This document shows, one piece after another, positions 1-7,699 of a stretch of 64,000 nucleotides of DNA. The DNA lies in NCBI RefSeq assembly GCF_008370345.1, contig NZ_VTUU01000003.1, positions 1 through 64,000 of the forward strand, read 5' to 3'. This stretch comes from Marinobacter salinexigens (GTDB lineage: Bacteria > Pseudomonadota > Gammaproteobacteria > Pseudomonadales > Oleiphilaceae). The position numbers were made by a program, and so were the translations under genes. Position 1 is the stretch's first letter. Every line of letters begins with the position of its first letter. Under the pieces are notes generated by a model. That model was not told the DNA's origin and made no database searches. It worked only from the letters and a program-made list of their open reading frames with translations.

Positions 1-90
1 TCGATGGGCCTGGTGGCTCCATTCCACCGCCTTGACCTTGAACTCAGTGCTGTATTGCTGTGTTTTCTTCCCCGTGATCATTTCCGGCAT
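1..90 (-). CDS. IS3-family transposase OrfA, N-terminal 30 residues
   Basis: The minus strand reads ATG at 90, with an AGGAG ribosome site about 7 bases upstream. The fragment encodes MPEMITGKKTQQYSTEFKVK and continues AVEWSHQAHR to the window edge. The YSTEFKVKAV segment is typical of the start of the helix-turn-helix OrfA protein of IS3-family elements, which binds the terminal repeats and is joined to OrfB by frameshifting. Only the N-terminus is present, so subgroup and integrity cannot be judged. Confidence 0.6.
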   Translation of the reverse strand, partial: MPEMITGKKTQQYSTEFKVKAVEWSHQAHR

Positions 91-147
91 CAGTTTTCTC
101 CTGCTTCGGAGTTATCGATGCGTGTCCACTAGATCGGGGGAAGTCCA
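1..147 (-). mobile_element. End of an IS3-family insertion sequence, truncated by the window edge
   Basis: Read on the minus strand, the element begins near 147 with TGGACTTCCCCCGATCTAG, a GC-rich terminal sequence of the kind that bounds IS3-family elements. An OrfA start follows about 57 bp inside. The remainder of the element, including OrfB and the other end, lies outside the window. The tip abuts a VCR-like attC start (148-173), so the element appears to have inserted into the last visible integron cassette. The exact tip is uncertain by a few bases because no second end or target duplication can be seen. Confidence 0.55.
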
Positions 148-173
148 AGTCCCTCTTGAGGCGTTTGTTAGGC
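148..173 (-). other. VCR-like attC, 5' part only, truncated by the IS
   Basis: On the minus strand the sequence from 173 reads GCCTAACAAACGCCTCAAGA and then GGGACT. From memory this is the opening of the Vibrio cholerae repeat family of attC sites. The stop codon of the quinone reductase gene lies inside the RYYYAAC core (167-173), which is common in cassettes. The rest of the attC, including the GTTRRRY end, is missing and is replaced by the IS end near 147. Confidence 0.7.
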
Positions 174-743
174 TTTTTCACCTAGCTGCTCTGCTACTTT
201 GAGCCATTTTTCTCTTTGCTCTGGCTTTGAGGACCGTAAAGGGGAAAACTCTGAAATTTTGGTCACTTTAATGCCCGAAAAGCCAAGTATTGTCCGCTTC
301 ATCTCATTATGTCCCGGACTTCGATAAACCCAACGAAAGTACCAAGGCGGGGTATCCATTGTCACTATGAGTTGCGCGGTTCGATTAGAGAGAAGCTTAT
401 CCCATAATTGGGAGTTCTCACGGTACTTGAAAGCAAAACCCGGGAGAAAAATTCTATCGATAAACCCTTTCATCAGCGAAGGAATTGATCCCCACCAAAT
501 TGGATAGATAAAAGCTATATGCTCTGCCCACTGAATGTCCTGTTGAGCTTTAATCAAGTCAGGCTCTAATTCTTGGATTTCACGATAACCCTTCCAAAGA
601 ACAGGATCAAAACTCAACTCACTCAGCTTAATGGTACGAATATTTGCGCCTGTTAACTCCGCACCTTTGATGTACGAATTGAATAGAGCATCGCAGAAAC
701 TACCTGTATTGGGATGCCCAAGGATCACTAGTATTTTTTTCAC
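168..743 (-). CDS. NAD(P)H:quinone oxidoreductase, flavodoxin fold (NQO1/MdaB-like), integron cassette gene
   Basis: This 191-residue protein begins MKKILVILGHPNTGSFCDAL, the P-loop that holds the FMN/FAD phosphate in the NQO1/MdaB/KefF family. The segment FIYPIWWGSIPSLMKGFIDR near residues 78-97 is the family signature. Such enzymes reduce quinones by two electrons in the cytosol. The start is a GTG at 743 preceded by a GGAGG ribosome site, a few bases inside the attC junction, so the gene can be expressed from the cassette array. It is more AT-rich than the chromosomal genes to the right, which fits a cassette origin. The real substrate is unknown. Confidence 0.8.
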   Translation of the reverse strand: MKKILVILGHPNTGSFCDALFNSYIKGAELTGANIRTIKLSELSFDPVLWKGYREIQELEPDLIKAQQDIQWAEHIAFIYPIWWGSIPSLMKGFIDRIFLPGFAFKYRENSQLWDKLLSNRTAQLIVTMDTPPWYFRWVYRSPGHNEMKRTILGFSGIKVTKISEFSPLRSSKPEQREKWLKVAEQLGEKA

Positions 744-756
744 GGCTCCTCCATAA

Positions 757-834
757 GCCTAACGCCCGCCATCACCAGTGACAGAACCGCAGCGAAGCGG
801 AGGTTTTGGCATCCGGTGCATGGCCTGGTTACAC
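757..834 (-). other. attC site of the higBA cassette (78 bp)
   Basis: On the minus strand the site runs from GTGTAAC (828-834) to GTTAGGC (757-763). The final half reads GGCGGGCGTTAGGC, close to the right end of VCR-type sites as I recall them. Inner sequence with CCGCTTCGCTGCGG can fold into the hairpin that IntI recognises. The site lies directly after the stop of the antitoxin gene. Confidence 0.75.
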
Positions 835-844
835 CTCACTTTGG

Positions 845-1132
845 TCAGTGAAGCTGATTGAAGACTTCCGGGTGTTGCTCAGCAATGCGCAGAAGCGCAA
901 CTGCAGGCCCCTGCGGCTCGCGACGACCCTGCTCCCAATCCTGAAGCGTTCGTACACTCACGCCCATAAGACCTGCAAATGCAGATTGCGACATGTTCAA
1001 CTTCAGCCTGATCACTTTAGGCGGTGAGGGCTCTGCAAGCTCATGAGTTCGTAGAGCCAATTTGCCCTTCTTGAACTGCTTGATTTCATTGATGCCATCA
1101 AGAATCTCTGCCCCAAGGTTCCTGTCACCCAT
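845..1132 (-). CDS. higA: HigA-type antitoxin, Xre-like helix-turn-helix
   Basis: This 95-residue protein has a C-terminal Cro/C1-type helix-turn-helix: MSQSAFAGLMGVSVRTLQDW, followed by EQGRREPQGPAVALLRIAEQ, approximately residues 47-86. This is the arrangement of HigA antitoxins that follow HigB toxins. It should bind and neutralise the upstream toxin and repress the shared promoter. Its start overlaps the toxin stop by 8 bp, so the two are translationally coupled. The pair sits within one integron cassette, where toxin-antitoxin modules are thought to stabilise the array. Confidence in the family is high; function as an antitoxin rests on context. Confidence 0.88.
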   Translation of the reverse strand: MGDRNLGAEILDGINEIKQFKKGKLALRTHELAEPSPPKVIRLKLNMSQSAFAGLMGVSVRTLQDWEQGRREPQGPAVALLRIAEQHPEVFNQLH

Positions 1133-1436
1133 TTTTGATTGCCTCCGCTATCTGCTTGAGCGCATGGCCAGGAATGCTGGCCCGCTCTGATTTACTGTAC
1201 AGCGTGAGCATCCATATCTCGTGGTCAGACTTCTTCCAATAGTAGATAGCTCTGATACCACCGCTCTTTCCCGAACCCGCTGGTGCCCATCGAACTTTAC
1301 GAACGCCACCCGAGCCTTTGATTAGATCCCCAGCATCCGGTTTCTGCAAAAGGTAGGTTTGAAGCCCACGGTATTCCTCGTCCGTGAGGTAGTTCGGCAA
1401 TAGCTTGGTGAACGTTGAGGTTTCGATGAATAGCAT
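1125..1436 (-). CDS. higB: HigB2/RelE-type toxin (mRNA interferase)
   Basis: The protein is 103 residues from the ATG at 1436 (a TTG at 1442 is also in frame). It begins MLFIETSTFTKLLPNYLTDE, the usual N-terminus of HigB2-like RelE-superfamily toxins that cleave mRNA at the ribosome. The following EYRGLQTYLLQKPDAGDLIK and the C-terminal WMLTLYSKSERASI match the same family (PF06296-like). The toxin precedes the antitoxin, as is typical of hig modules. A strong promoter overlapped by a palindrome lies immediately upstream, with the -10 box only about 7 bp from the ATG, so the message may be nearly leaderless. Confidence 0.88.
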   Translation of the reverse strand: MLFIETSTFTKLLPNYLTDEEYRGLQTYLLQKPDAGDLIKGSGGVRKVRWAPAGSGKSGGIRAIYYWKKSDHEIWMLTLYSKSERASIPGHALKQIAEAIKNG

Positions 1437-1442
1437 TGCCAA

Positions 1443-1471
1443 AATATACGGCGTTGCCGTATGAGCGTCAA
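1443..1471 (-). promoter_or_regulatory. higBA promoter with overlapping palindromic operator
   Basis: The minus strand carries TTGACG (1466-1471), a 17-bp spacer and TATATT (1443-1448). The spacer and -10 box contain the inverted repeat ATACGGC-N3-GCCGTAT (plus-strand 1446-1452 and 1456-1462), well placed for HigA autorepression. The cassette therefore brings its own promoter and does not depend on the integron promoter. Confidence 0.75.
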
Positions 1472-1486
1472 GGCAAGATCAGTGAG

Positions 1487-1593
1487 GTGTAACGCCGTTG
1501 TTCAGCGGCAGCCTTGGCAGAGCTAAGCGGCGACAAGGCTGTCCGGTGGAGGGCCCTTCAGGGCCCGGAACGAACTGGAACTATTGGTTAGAT
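1487..1593 (-). other. attC site of the GIY-YIG cassette (about 107 bp)
   Basis: On the minus strand the site runs from ATCTAAC (1587-1593), which contains the stop codon of the preceding gene, to GTTACAC (1487-1493). Internal inverted sequences such as GGGCCCTTCAGGGCCC (near 1550-1566) and complementary GCC-rich arms can form the folded bottom-strand hairpin used by IntI. It is longer than the other two complete attC sites here. Confidence 0.7.
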
Positions 1594-2142
1594 TGAGACT
1601 AGCTCCCCAGACAGGGCCTCTATCTTTACACCATTGGTTTCAAGCTGAACCTGGCTTGGCTCGCCAGACCAATTACTTATTCGACCGACGTTAAGAACAT
1701 TCAATCCTGCGTTCTCAATATGACGGACGACACCCGCCTCATAACGACACCTGAGCAATTTATCCGCTTTTTTATCGCCAGTTTTGGGGAGTTCGGCGAA
1801 AAAGAGATGCATATTATCGATAAAATCATTGTTGAATTCTTCGCGGTCAATGTGCGCAAAACGAGGAATCATACCGTCGCCCGGGCGATGCATTAAGATG
1901 CTTTGGTTTCGACGTAGCCCGTCTAAGCAGTGAGCTTGATAATTACCTTTCAGGCAATCCCTCAGGTGCCTCTTATGCCGTTGCGCCACATCTAATGCTT
2001 CACCTACATAGTAAGCTCGGTAGTAAGAAGGTTTGACTTCAACGCACCAAATATAGAAACCGTTTACCCAAGCTTCCGAGTGATCAAAAATTGAATTCTC
2101 GCCGCGAAAACTGAATGGGCCGTGAACTTCCAATGTTTCCAT
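1588..2142 (-). CDS. GIY-YIG-like protein, integron cassette gene
   Basis: This 184-residue protein has GFYIW at residues 28-32 and, further on, YYVGEALDVAQRHKRHL. This resembles the GIY-YIG nuclease pattern of two beta strands followed by Arg and His. A later EAGVVRHIENAGLNVLN could supply the conserved Glu and the usual C-terminal N-x-LN. The first motif is GFY and not GIY, and the second is YVG and not YIG, so activity is uncertain. The ATG at 2142 has an AGGAG site and lies 13 bp inside the cassette boundary. GIY-YIG proteins act in restriction, repair or mobile-element defence; no specific role can be assigned here. Confidence 0.6.
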   Translation of the reverse strand: METLEVHGPFSFRGENSIFDHSEAWVNGFYIWCVEVKPSYYRAYYVGEALDVAQRHKRHLRDCLKGNYQAHCLDGLRRNQSILMHRPGDGMIPRFAHIDREEFNNDFIDNMHLFFAELPKTGDKKADKLLRCRYEAGVVRHIENAGLNVLNVGRISNWSGEPSQVQLETNGVKIEALSGELVSI

Positions 2143-2154
2143 GCAATGCTCCTA

Positions 2155-2212
2155 ATCTAACGCCGCGAGCAGCAGCGCGGCTTTTTGCGTCTGCTGCCTT
2201 GCCTGGTTAAGT
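2155..2212 (-). other. Short attC site (58 bp) of the first cassette
   Basis: On the minus strand it runs from ACTTAAC (2206-2212) to GTTAGAT (2155-2161). Internal arms GCAGCAG and CTGCTGC are perfectly complementary, and the end CGGCGTTAGAT is like the short attC sites of class 1 integron cassettes such as aadA. It closes a cassette that has no clear gene. Confidence 0.7.
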
Positions 2213-2698
2213 GGTGACACACCAGCCCACCCAAGGAACAAGATGTGAGCCTGCGAACCAGACTACATTTATGGCACCCCGCAAGGACTCAAACCTTGAA
2301 GATACCCCCAACCAGGAATGTGGCCGCCCACAACGAATGGGAAAACCGAGCCACACCCTCTTATTTTTCTAACGGCACCGTAAACTTTGATGGTGACACC
2401 GACTCAGAATCTAGCTCTGCCATAAATAAAGCAGAACCATTTAACATTTGTATATGAGTCCCAACGACCACTTTCCCCACGACTCATATCTCAATTTTAA
2501 TTCTTTCCAAAACTAGGCAGAAAATCCCGTAAGGTCAAATACTTCCGTCGCTTTTTGGGTCAGAATCTCAAAATAAAAATATTCACCAAGACGACTATGC
2601 TCCACCCAACAACTAGTTTCTATCCAATTGTTTTGTTTGAAAATTCAACCGATTCAATAACACGCCCCCAGTTTACGGTCATCTCGATCGCTTTCCCG
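2213..2698. other. ORF-less first cassette and attI region
   Basis: No convincing coding region is visible on the minus strand here; the longest ATG frame noticed on that strand is about 28 codons (from 2447) without a ribosome site. Several GTTRRRY-like cores on the minus strand could be the attI crossover: 2604-2610 (GTTGGGT), 2643-2649 (GTTGAAT) and 2439-2445 (GTTAAAT). The first is a reasonable distance, about 155 bp, from the intI start, but the choice cannot be made by eye. A perfect 9-bp inverted repeat, ATATGAGTC (2452-2460) and GACTCATAT (2481-2489), has a 20-bp loop. The region is AT-rich compared with the chromosome to the right. Confidence 0.5.
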
Positions 2699-2741
2699 TT
2701 GCAGCAACACGCCGGCACAACTAAACTGTACGTACATACAG
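2699..2741 (+). promoter_or_regulatory. intI promoter overlapped by a LexA box
   Basis: TTGCAG (2699-2704) and TAAACT (2722-2727) are separated by 17 bp. The sequence CTGTACGTACATACAG at 2726-2741 matches the gammaproteobacterial LexA consensus CTGT-N8-ACAG and overlaps the -10 box. It predicts SOS induction of the integrase, as known for class 1 and Vibrio integrons. An AGAAAGGAG ribosome site follows at about 2747-2755. Confidence 0.88.
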
Positions 2742-2762
2742 TAATCAGAAAGGAGCGCTGTC

Positions 2763-3746
2763 ATGGATGACATCCCCACCCCACTACCTGCGGTTCCCAT
2801 CCGGTTTATGGACCGGTTTCGCGCTTTTATCCGCGCTCGTCAGCTGGCTTACCGCACCGAAAAAACCTACTGCCTCTGGGTGCGGGATTTCATTCGGTTT
2901 CACGGTGCCCGCCACCCGGAAGCCATGGGCGCAGAGGAAGTGAACGCCTGGCTCAGCCATCTTGCCAACAATCGAAACGTGTCGGTGAACACGCAAAAAA
3001 CCGCCCTGAACGCGGTGGTGTTTATGTATCACCAGTTTCTCGGCCGTGAACTTGGCAAGCTGCAGTTTACCAACACCACCCAGGCGCGTCGGCTGCCCAC
3101 GGTGTTCAGCCATGATGAAGCCATGGCGGTTCTGTCCTACATGCAGGGCACCCATAAACTGTTGGCGAGCCTGATGTATGGTTCGGGGCTTAGGGTAATG
3201 GAGGCCACCCGGTTGCGGGTTCAGGACGTCGATTTTTCCGAGCAATGTTTGTTCGTACGGGAGACCAAGGGCGATAAGTGGCGCCGATCCCTGTTGCCAA
3301 CCTCGGTAACCGAGGGGTTACGGAATCAGGTTGAATTCGCGCTGGCGTTGCATCGGCAGGATCTGGACGATGGGTTCGGGGAGGTGTATCTGCCGAATGC
3401 CTTGTCGAAGAAGTATCCCAATGCCGCCCGCAGTCCGGCATGGCAGTACGTGTTCCCGGCACATCGCTTGTCAGTGGACCCTCGCTCTGGCGTCCGCCGG
3501 CGCCATCATATTGGCGAGCAACAGGTTCGTCGTTCGGTGAATGCCGCCATCCGCGATGCCGGCATTCGTAAGAAGGCGAGTTGCCACACCTTTCGCCACA
3601 GTTTTGCGACCAATCTGCTCAAAAGTGGCACAGACATCCGCAGTATTCAGGAGTTGCTGGGCCACAATGACATTTCTACCACCCAAATCTACACCCACGT
3701 GATCGGCAGCCATCAGCGTGGGATCAGTAGCCCCCTGGATCCATGA
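2763..3746 (+). CDS. intI: Integron integrase IntI (tyrosine recombinase)
   Basis: This 327-residue tyrosine recombinase has the catalytic residues R144 (SGLRVMEA), H275 and R278 (CHTFRHSF), H301 (LLGHNDIS) and nucleophile Y310 (TTQIYTHV). It also carries the insertion that separates integron integrases from XerC/D: the stretch around residues 213-249 with [17 protein letters not shown] and [11 protein letters not shown], which binds the extrahelical bases of folded attC. The C-terminus ISSPLDP is also typical. It catalyses attI x attC and attC x attC recombination. It starts at ATG 2763 after a strong ribosome site, appears intact, and diverges from the cassettes. Its 3' end converges on nrdB. 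Confidence 0.96.
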   Translation: MDDIPTPLPAVPIRFMDRFRAFIRARQLAYRTEKTYCLWVRDFIRFHGARHPEAMGAEEVNAWLSHLANNRNVSVNTQKTALNAVVFMYHQFLGRELGKLQFTNTTQARRLPTVFSHDEAMAVLSYMQGTHKLLASLMYGSGLRVMEATRLRVQDVDFSEQCLFVRETKGDKWRRSLLPTSVTEGLRNQVEFALALHRQDLDDGFGEVYLPNALSKKYPNAARSPAWQYVFPAHRLSVDPRSGVRRRHHIGEQQVRRSVNAAIRDAGIRKKASCHTFRHSFATNLLKSGTDIRSIQELLGHNDISTTQIYTHVIGSHQRGISSPLDP

Positions 3747-3798
3747 ACTTCTGGCTTGGCGGTGGTGTAGTGGGCTGAGACACCCGGTCGGCCGCAGT

Positions 3799-4857
3799 TC
3801 ACCACTCCAACTGCGCCCCGGTCTGGTACTCAATCACCCGCGTCTCAAAAAAGTTCTTCTCCTTCCGCATAGTCGCCTGCTCATCCAGCCAGGGTGACAC
3901 GTTTTTCGCTCCGGGGAACGGTTCTTCCAGGCCCACGGTGCGGGCACGGCGGTTGGCCACGAAGCGGAACTGTTCGCTGTGGTATTCGGCGGAATAGCCC
4001 AGGATCGGGTCCCGCAGGATGTACTCGGCGTAGGCTTTCTCGGCGGCTTCGGATTCGTCCCACATCTCGCGCACGGCTTTCGGGTCGAGGGTGATGTTTT
4101 CCTCTTCGAGGATCTGGTTCACCACTTTCAGGCCGAACGAGAAGTGCATGGCTTCGTCTCGCAGGATGTACTGCAGTTGCTCGCCGGTGCCGCGCATCAG
4201 GCCGCGGCGCTGCAGGGCAAAGATGGGGCTGAATCCGTTGTAGAACCAGCAGCCTTCGAACACAGCGGCAAAGAACAGGTACGACATGATGAATTCTTCC
4301 AGGTCGTCCCGGTTGCGCAGGTTCATGTCGGAGCGCATGGCCGCATCCAGCCGGCGGTTGGCGAGCTGGATTTTGCCGTTGATCTCCGGAACGACTCGGT
4401 AGCGGTTGTAGATCTCGCTCTGGTCCAGGTTGAGGGTTTCGATGCAGTGCTGGTAGGTCCAGGTGTGCAGGGCTTCCTCATACACCTGCCTCGCCTGGTA
4501 GATCTGCAATTCCGGGGCGCTCATTTTCTCCATCACGGCCAGGCCGATGTTGCGCATGGCGAGGATGTCGGAGGTGGTCAGGTACGCCAGCACGTTTTCG
4601 TACACGTGCTTTTCCGGAGCGGTGAGGCGGTGGTGGTAGTCGTGAACATCCTGGGCCATGTTGATGTCCAGGGGGGTCCAGTGGTTTTTGTTGGCGTTCA
4701 TGAAGTACTCCCAGGCCCAGGGGTACTTGAACGGCGCAAGTTGGTTGATGTCGGTCTCGCCGTTGATCACGCGCTTGTCGTCCACGTTCACCGGGGCCGG
4801 TCCGCCGGTGGTGGCGGGTTTGTGTTCGGTTTTTGGTTTGTCGTCCCAGTCCAGCAT
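3799..4857 (-). CDS. nrdB: Ribonucleotide reductase class Ia, beta subunit
   Basis: This 352-residue ferritin-like subunit generates the tyrosyl radical used by NrdA to reduce ribonucleotides. Metal ligands can be read: D97, E128 and H131 in the first half and E201, E235 and H238 in the second. The radical tyrosine is Y135, four residues after H131 (HTWTY), which places it in class Ia and argues against the Tyr-less class Ic. The C-terminus ending in QLEW would dock on NrdA. It starts at ATG 4857 after AGGAGG and lies 29 bp behind nrdA, so the two are co-transcribed and share the cobalamin riboswitch control described upstream. Confidence 0.96.
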   Translation of the reverse strand: MLDWDDKPKTEHKPATTGGPAPVNVDDKRVINGETDINQLAPFKYPWAWEYFMNANKNHWTPLDINMAQDVHDYHHRLTAPEKHVYENVLAYLTTSDILAMRNIGLAVMEKMSAPELQIYQARQVYEEALHTWTYQHCIETLNLDQSEIYNRYRVVPEINGKIQLANRRLDAAMRSDMNLRNRDDLEEFIMSYLFFAAVFEGCWFYNGFSPIFALQRRGLMRGTGEQLQYILRDEAMHFSFGLKVVNQILEEENITLDPKAVREMWDESEAAEKAYAEYILRDPILGYSAEYHSEQFRFVANRRARTVGLEEPFPGAKNVSPWLDEQATMRKEKNFFETRVIEYQTGAQLEW

Positions 4858-4886
4858 GGTGTTTGCCTCCTGATAAAAGTAAGTGG

Positions 4887-7667
4887 TTACTGACAGGCTT
4901 CGCAGTCCGGGTTGTCGATGCTACAAACCTGGGGCCCGGGTGCGACAGAAGGCGCTGCGACGGGCGCGGTTTTCTCGGCCGCACCGGTGGCACCCAGAGA
5001 GCGCAGGTAGTAGGTGGTTTTCAGGCCACGCTCCCACGCCAGCTGGTACAGGGCGTCCAGTTTTTTGCCGCTGGGTTCGGCCATGTACAGGTTGAGGCTC
5101 TGGGCCTGGTCCAGCCACTTCTGGCGGCGGGCGGCGGCTTCCACCAGCCAGCGGGCGTCGATTTCAAACGCGGTGGCGTAGCGGGCTTTCAGCTCTGGCG
5201 GGATGCGGTCAATCTGCTGAACGCTGCCGTCGAAGTATTTGAGGTCGTTCACCATCACGTTGTCCCACAGGCCTTCGGCTTTGAGATCACGCACCAGTGA
5301 GGGGTTCACCACGGTGAATTCGCCGGAGAGGTTCGATTTCACGAACAGGTTCTGGTATGCCGGTTCGATGGACTGGGACACCCCAACGATGTTGGAAATG
5401 GTCGCGGTAGGGGCAATGGCCATCACGTTGCTGTTGCGCATGCCGTGTTTGGTCACCAGTTCACGCACCGGGGTCCAGTCCAGATGGGCGTTGGTGTTGA
5501 GGGTGATGTCCCCTTCCCTGCGCGCTTTCTGGAGCAGGCTGATGGAGTCGATGGGCAGGATGCCCTGATCCCACAGCGAACCTTCATAGGTCTCGTAGGC
5601 CCCGCGTTCACCGGCCAGGGTGGCGGAGGCACGGATGGCGAAGTAGCTAAGCTGTTCCATAGCCACGTCAGCAAACTCCACCGCCTCCGGGCTGGAGTAC
5701 GGCAGGCCGAGTTTGTAGAGGGCATCCTGGAAGCCCATCAGGCCAAGCCCAACCGGGCGGTGGCGAAGGTTGGAATTGCGGGCCTGGGGCACGGCATAGA
5801 AGTTGATGTCGATGACGTTATCGAGCATACGCACGGCGGTGGACACGGTCTGTTCCAACCGTTGCACGTCCAGTTCGCCATCGCGGATGTGGGCTGCCAG
5901 ATTCACGGAACCCAGGTTGCACACGGCGATTTCGTCCGCGCTGGTATTGAGGGTGATCTCGGTACACAGGTTGGAGCTATGCACCACGCCCTGATGCTGT
6001 TGCGGTGAGCGCAGGTTGCAGGGGTCTTTGAAGGTGATCCACGGGTGGCCGGTTTCAAACAGCACGGTGAGCATTTTCCGCCAGAGTTGCTTGGCGGGGA
6101 TTTTCTTGAACAGGGCGATTTTGCCTTGCTCTGCCAGTGCTTCGTAGTGCTCGTAGCGTTCGCGGAATGCGTTGCCGTAGAGATCGTGCAGGTCCGGCAC
6201 GTCGCTGGGTGAGAACAGAGTCCAGTCCCGGTCTTCGCGCATGCGTTCGATGAGCAGGTCCGGCACCCAGTTGGCGGTGTTCATGTCGTGGGTGCGGCGG
6301 CGTTCGTCGCCGGTGTTCTTGCGCAGCTCCAGGAACTCTTCGATGTCCAGGTGCCAGCTTTCCAGGTAGGCGCACACGGCACCCTTGCGCTTGCCGCCCT
6401 GATTTACAGCTACGGCAGTGTCGTTCACCACTTTCAGGAAGGGCACCACGCCCTGGCTTTTGCCGTTGGTGCCTTTGATGTGGGACCCGAGGGCCCGCAC
6501 CGGGGTCCAGTCGTTGCCAAGGCCGCCAGCCCATTTGGAGAGCAAAGCGTTGTCCCGGATGGCACCGTAGATGTCTTCCAGGTCGTCGCCCACGGTAGTG
6601 AGGTAGCAGGATGACAACTGGGAATGGCGAGTTCCACTGTTGAACAGGGTTGGCGTGGAGGCCATGTAATCGAAGCTGGAGAGCAGGTTGTAGAATTCGA
6701 TGGCGCGCTCGTTGGGCTTGTCTTCCCTCAATGCCAGCCCCATGGCCACGCGCATGAAAAACACCTGCGGCAGTTCCAGGCGGGCCTCGTTCCAGTGCAG
6801 GAAGTAACGGTCGTAAAGGGTTTGCAGGCCGAGGAAGCCGAATTGCAGGTCGCGCTCCGGTTTCAGGGCCGCGCCGAGGCGTTCCAGGTCATAGGCCGCA
6901 AGCGCCTCATCCAGCAATTCGTAACGAATGCCTGCTGCCACGAAGGCGGCCAGCGCCTGTGGATAAATCTCTTCCAGCGGCAGGCTGATGGGCAGCCCAA
7001 GCGCTTTTGCGTTTTCCAGCCGGAGCTGTTCCAGCAGCAGGCGGGCGGTAACGGCGCTGTAGTCCGGCTCCCGTTCGATCCGGCTGCGCGCGGTCATGAT
7101 CAGGGCAGACAGCACTTCCCCTTCCGCAATGCCGTCGTAAAGGTTGGTCAGGGCACCGTCTACCAGAGATTCGCCGTCGATACCGTCCAGCCCGGTGGCA
7201 GCCTGCTCTACCTGTTGTTTCATCAGGCCCAGATCCAGCGGGGCAATGTCGCCGTTGGCCTTTTTCACGGTCAGGTGTGGGTGGGCTTCCATCGGGTCGT
7301 CGTGGGCACGCTGCCGGGCATGTTCTTCCCGGTACAACACGTAGGCCCGCGCCACTTTCTGTTCTTCTGCCCGCATCAGGGCCAGTTCCACCTGGTCCTG
7401 GATGTCTTCGATATGCACCTTGCCACCGGCTTTGAGGCGACGGCCAATGGCGTGGATCACCTGATCGGTTACGCGATGAACCGCGTCGTTCACTCGGGCG
7501 GAGCCGGCAGCGGAATCTCCCTCAACGGCAAGAAACGCCTTGGTGACAGCAACGCTGATCTTGGACGGATTAAAACTGACAAGGGTGCCGTTGCGTTTGA
7601 TGACCTGAAGGGTCTCGGTTTGGGCAACGGTGGACGGCTGGGCTTCAGCCAGGGCAGTGGCAGACAT
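4887..7667 (-). CDS. nrdA: Ribonucleotide reductase class Ia, alpha subunit
   Basis: This 926-residue catalytic subunit has an N-terminal ATP-cone (about residues 20-110, VIKRNGTLVSF onward) for allosteric activity control, then the ten-stranded barrel. Active-site pieces are visible: the SSCYLT cysteine, the NLCTEI motif with Asn/Cys/Glu, the second redox cysteine in AVCNLGSVNL, and the C-terminal pair in CSIDNPDCEACQ. An in-frame ATG exists upstream at 7793, but the ATG at 7667 has AGGAG 8 bp before it. The extra 42 codons fall inside the riboswitch expression platform, so the shorter form is chosen. It forms an operon with nrdB. Confidence 0.95.
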   Translation of the reverse strand: MSATALAEAQPSTVAQTETLQVIKRNGTLVSFNPSKISVAVTKAFLAVEGDSAAGSARVNDAVHRVTDQVIHAIGRRLKAGGKVHIEDIQDQVELALMRAEEQKVARAYVLYREEHARQRAHDDPMEAHPHLTVKKANGDIAPLDLGLMKQQVEQAATGLDGIDGESLVDGALTNLYDGIAEGEVLSALIMTARSRIEREPDYSAVTARLLLEQLRLENAKALGLPISLPLEEIYPQALAAFVAAGIRYELLDEALAAYDLERLGAALKPERDLQFGFLGLQTLYDRYFLHWNEARLELPQVFFMRVAMGLALREDKPNERAIEFYNLLSSFDYMASTPTLFNSGTRHSQLSSCYLTTVGDDLEDIYGAIRDNALLSKWAGGLGNDWTPVRALGSHIKGTNGKSQGVVPFLKVVNDTAVAVNQGGKRKGAVCAYLESWHLDIEEFLELRKNTGDERRRTHDMNTANWVPDLLIERMREDRDWTLFSPSDVPDLHDLYGNAFRERYEHYEALAEQGKIALFKKIPAKQLWRKMLTVLFETGHPWITFKDPCNLRSPQQHQGVVHSSNLCTEITLNTSADEIAVCNLGSVNLAAHIRDGELDVQRLEQTVSTAVRMLDNVIDINFYAVPQARNSNLRHRPVGLGLMGFQDALYKLGLPYSSPEAVEFADVAMEQLSYFAIRASATLAGERGAYETYEGSLWDQGILPIDSISLLQKARREGDITLNTNAHLDWTPVRELVTKHGMRNSNVMAIAPTATISNIVGVSQSIEPAYQNLFVKSNLSGEFTVVNPSLVRDLKAEGLWDNVMVNDLKYFDGSVQQIDRIPPELKARYATAFEIDARWLVEAAARRQKWLDQAQSLNLYMAEPSGKKLDALYQLAWERGLKTTYYLRSLGATGAAEKTAPVAAPSVAPGPQVCSIDNPDCEACQ

Positions 7668-7699
7668 CTGGGCTCTCCTGATCGCGACGATTCCTTTTG

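Larger units (their letters stand above)
148..3746. mobile_element. Integron: intI, attI region and about four gene cassettes
   Basis: An IntI-type integrase on the plus strand diverges from cassette genes that all read on the minus strand, the standard integron layout. Core sites that fit GTTRRRY/RYYYAAC lie at 2155-2161/2206-2212, 1487-1493/1587-1593, 757-763/828-834 and 167-173. They bracket in turn an ORF-less segment, a GIY-YIG-like gene, a higBA pair and a quinone reductase gene. Each gene starts within 15-50 bp of the previous recombination site, as in real cassettes. The attC lengths differ (58, about 107 and 78 bp, plus one VCR-like fragment), which is more like a collector of varied cassettes than a uniform Vibrio-type array. 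The far end is broken by an IS3-family element. Confidence 0.85.

Noticed and set aside
2245..2770. Two plus-strand open frames (70 and 71 codons) in the attI region
   Set aside because: They run against cassette orientation, overlap the intI promoter and LexA box, and have no recognisable features.
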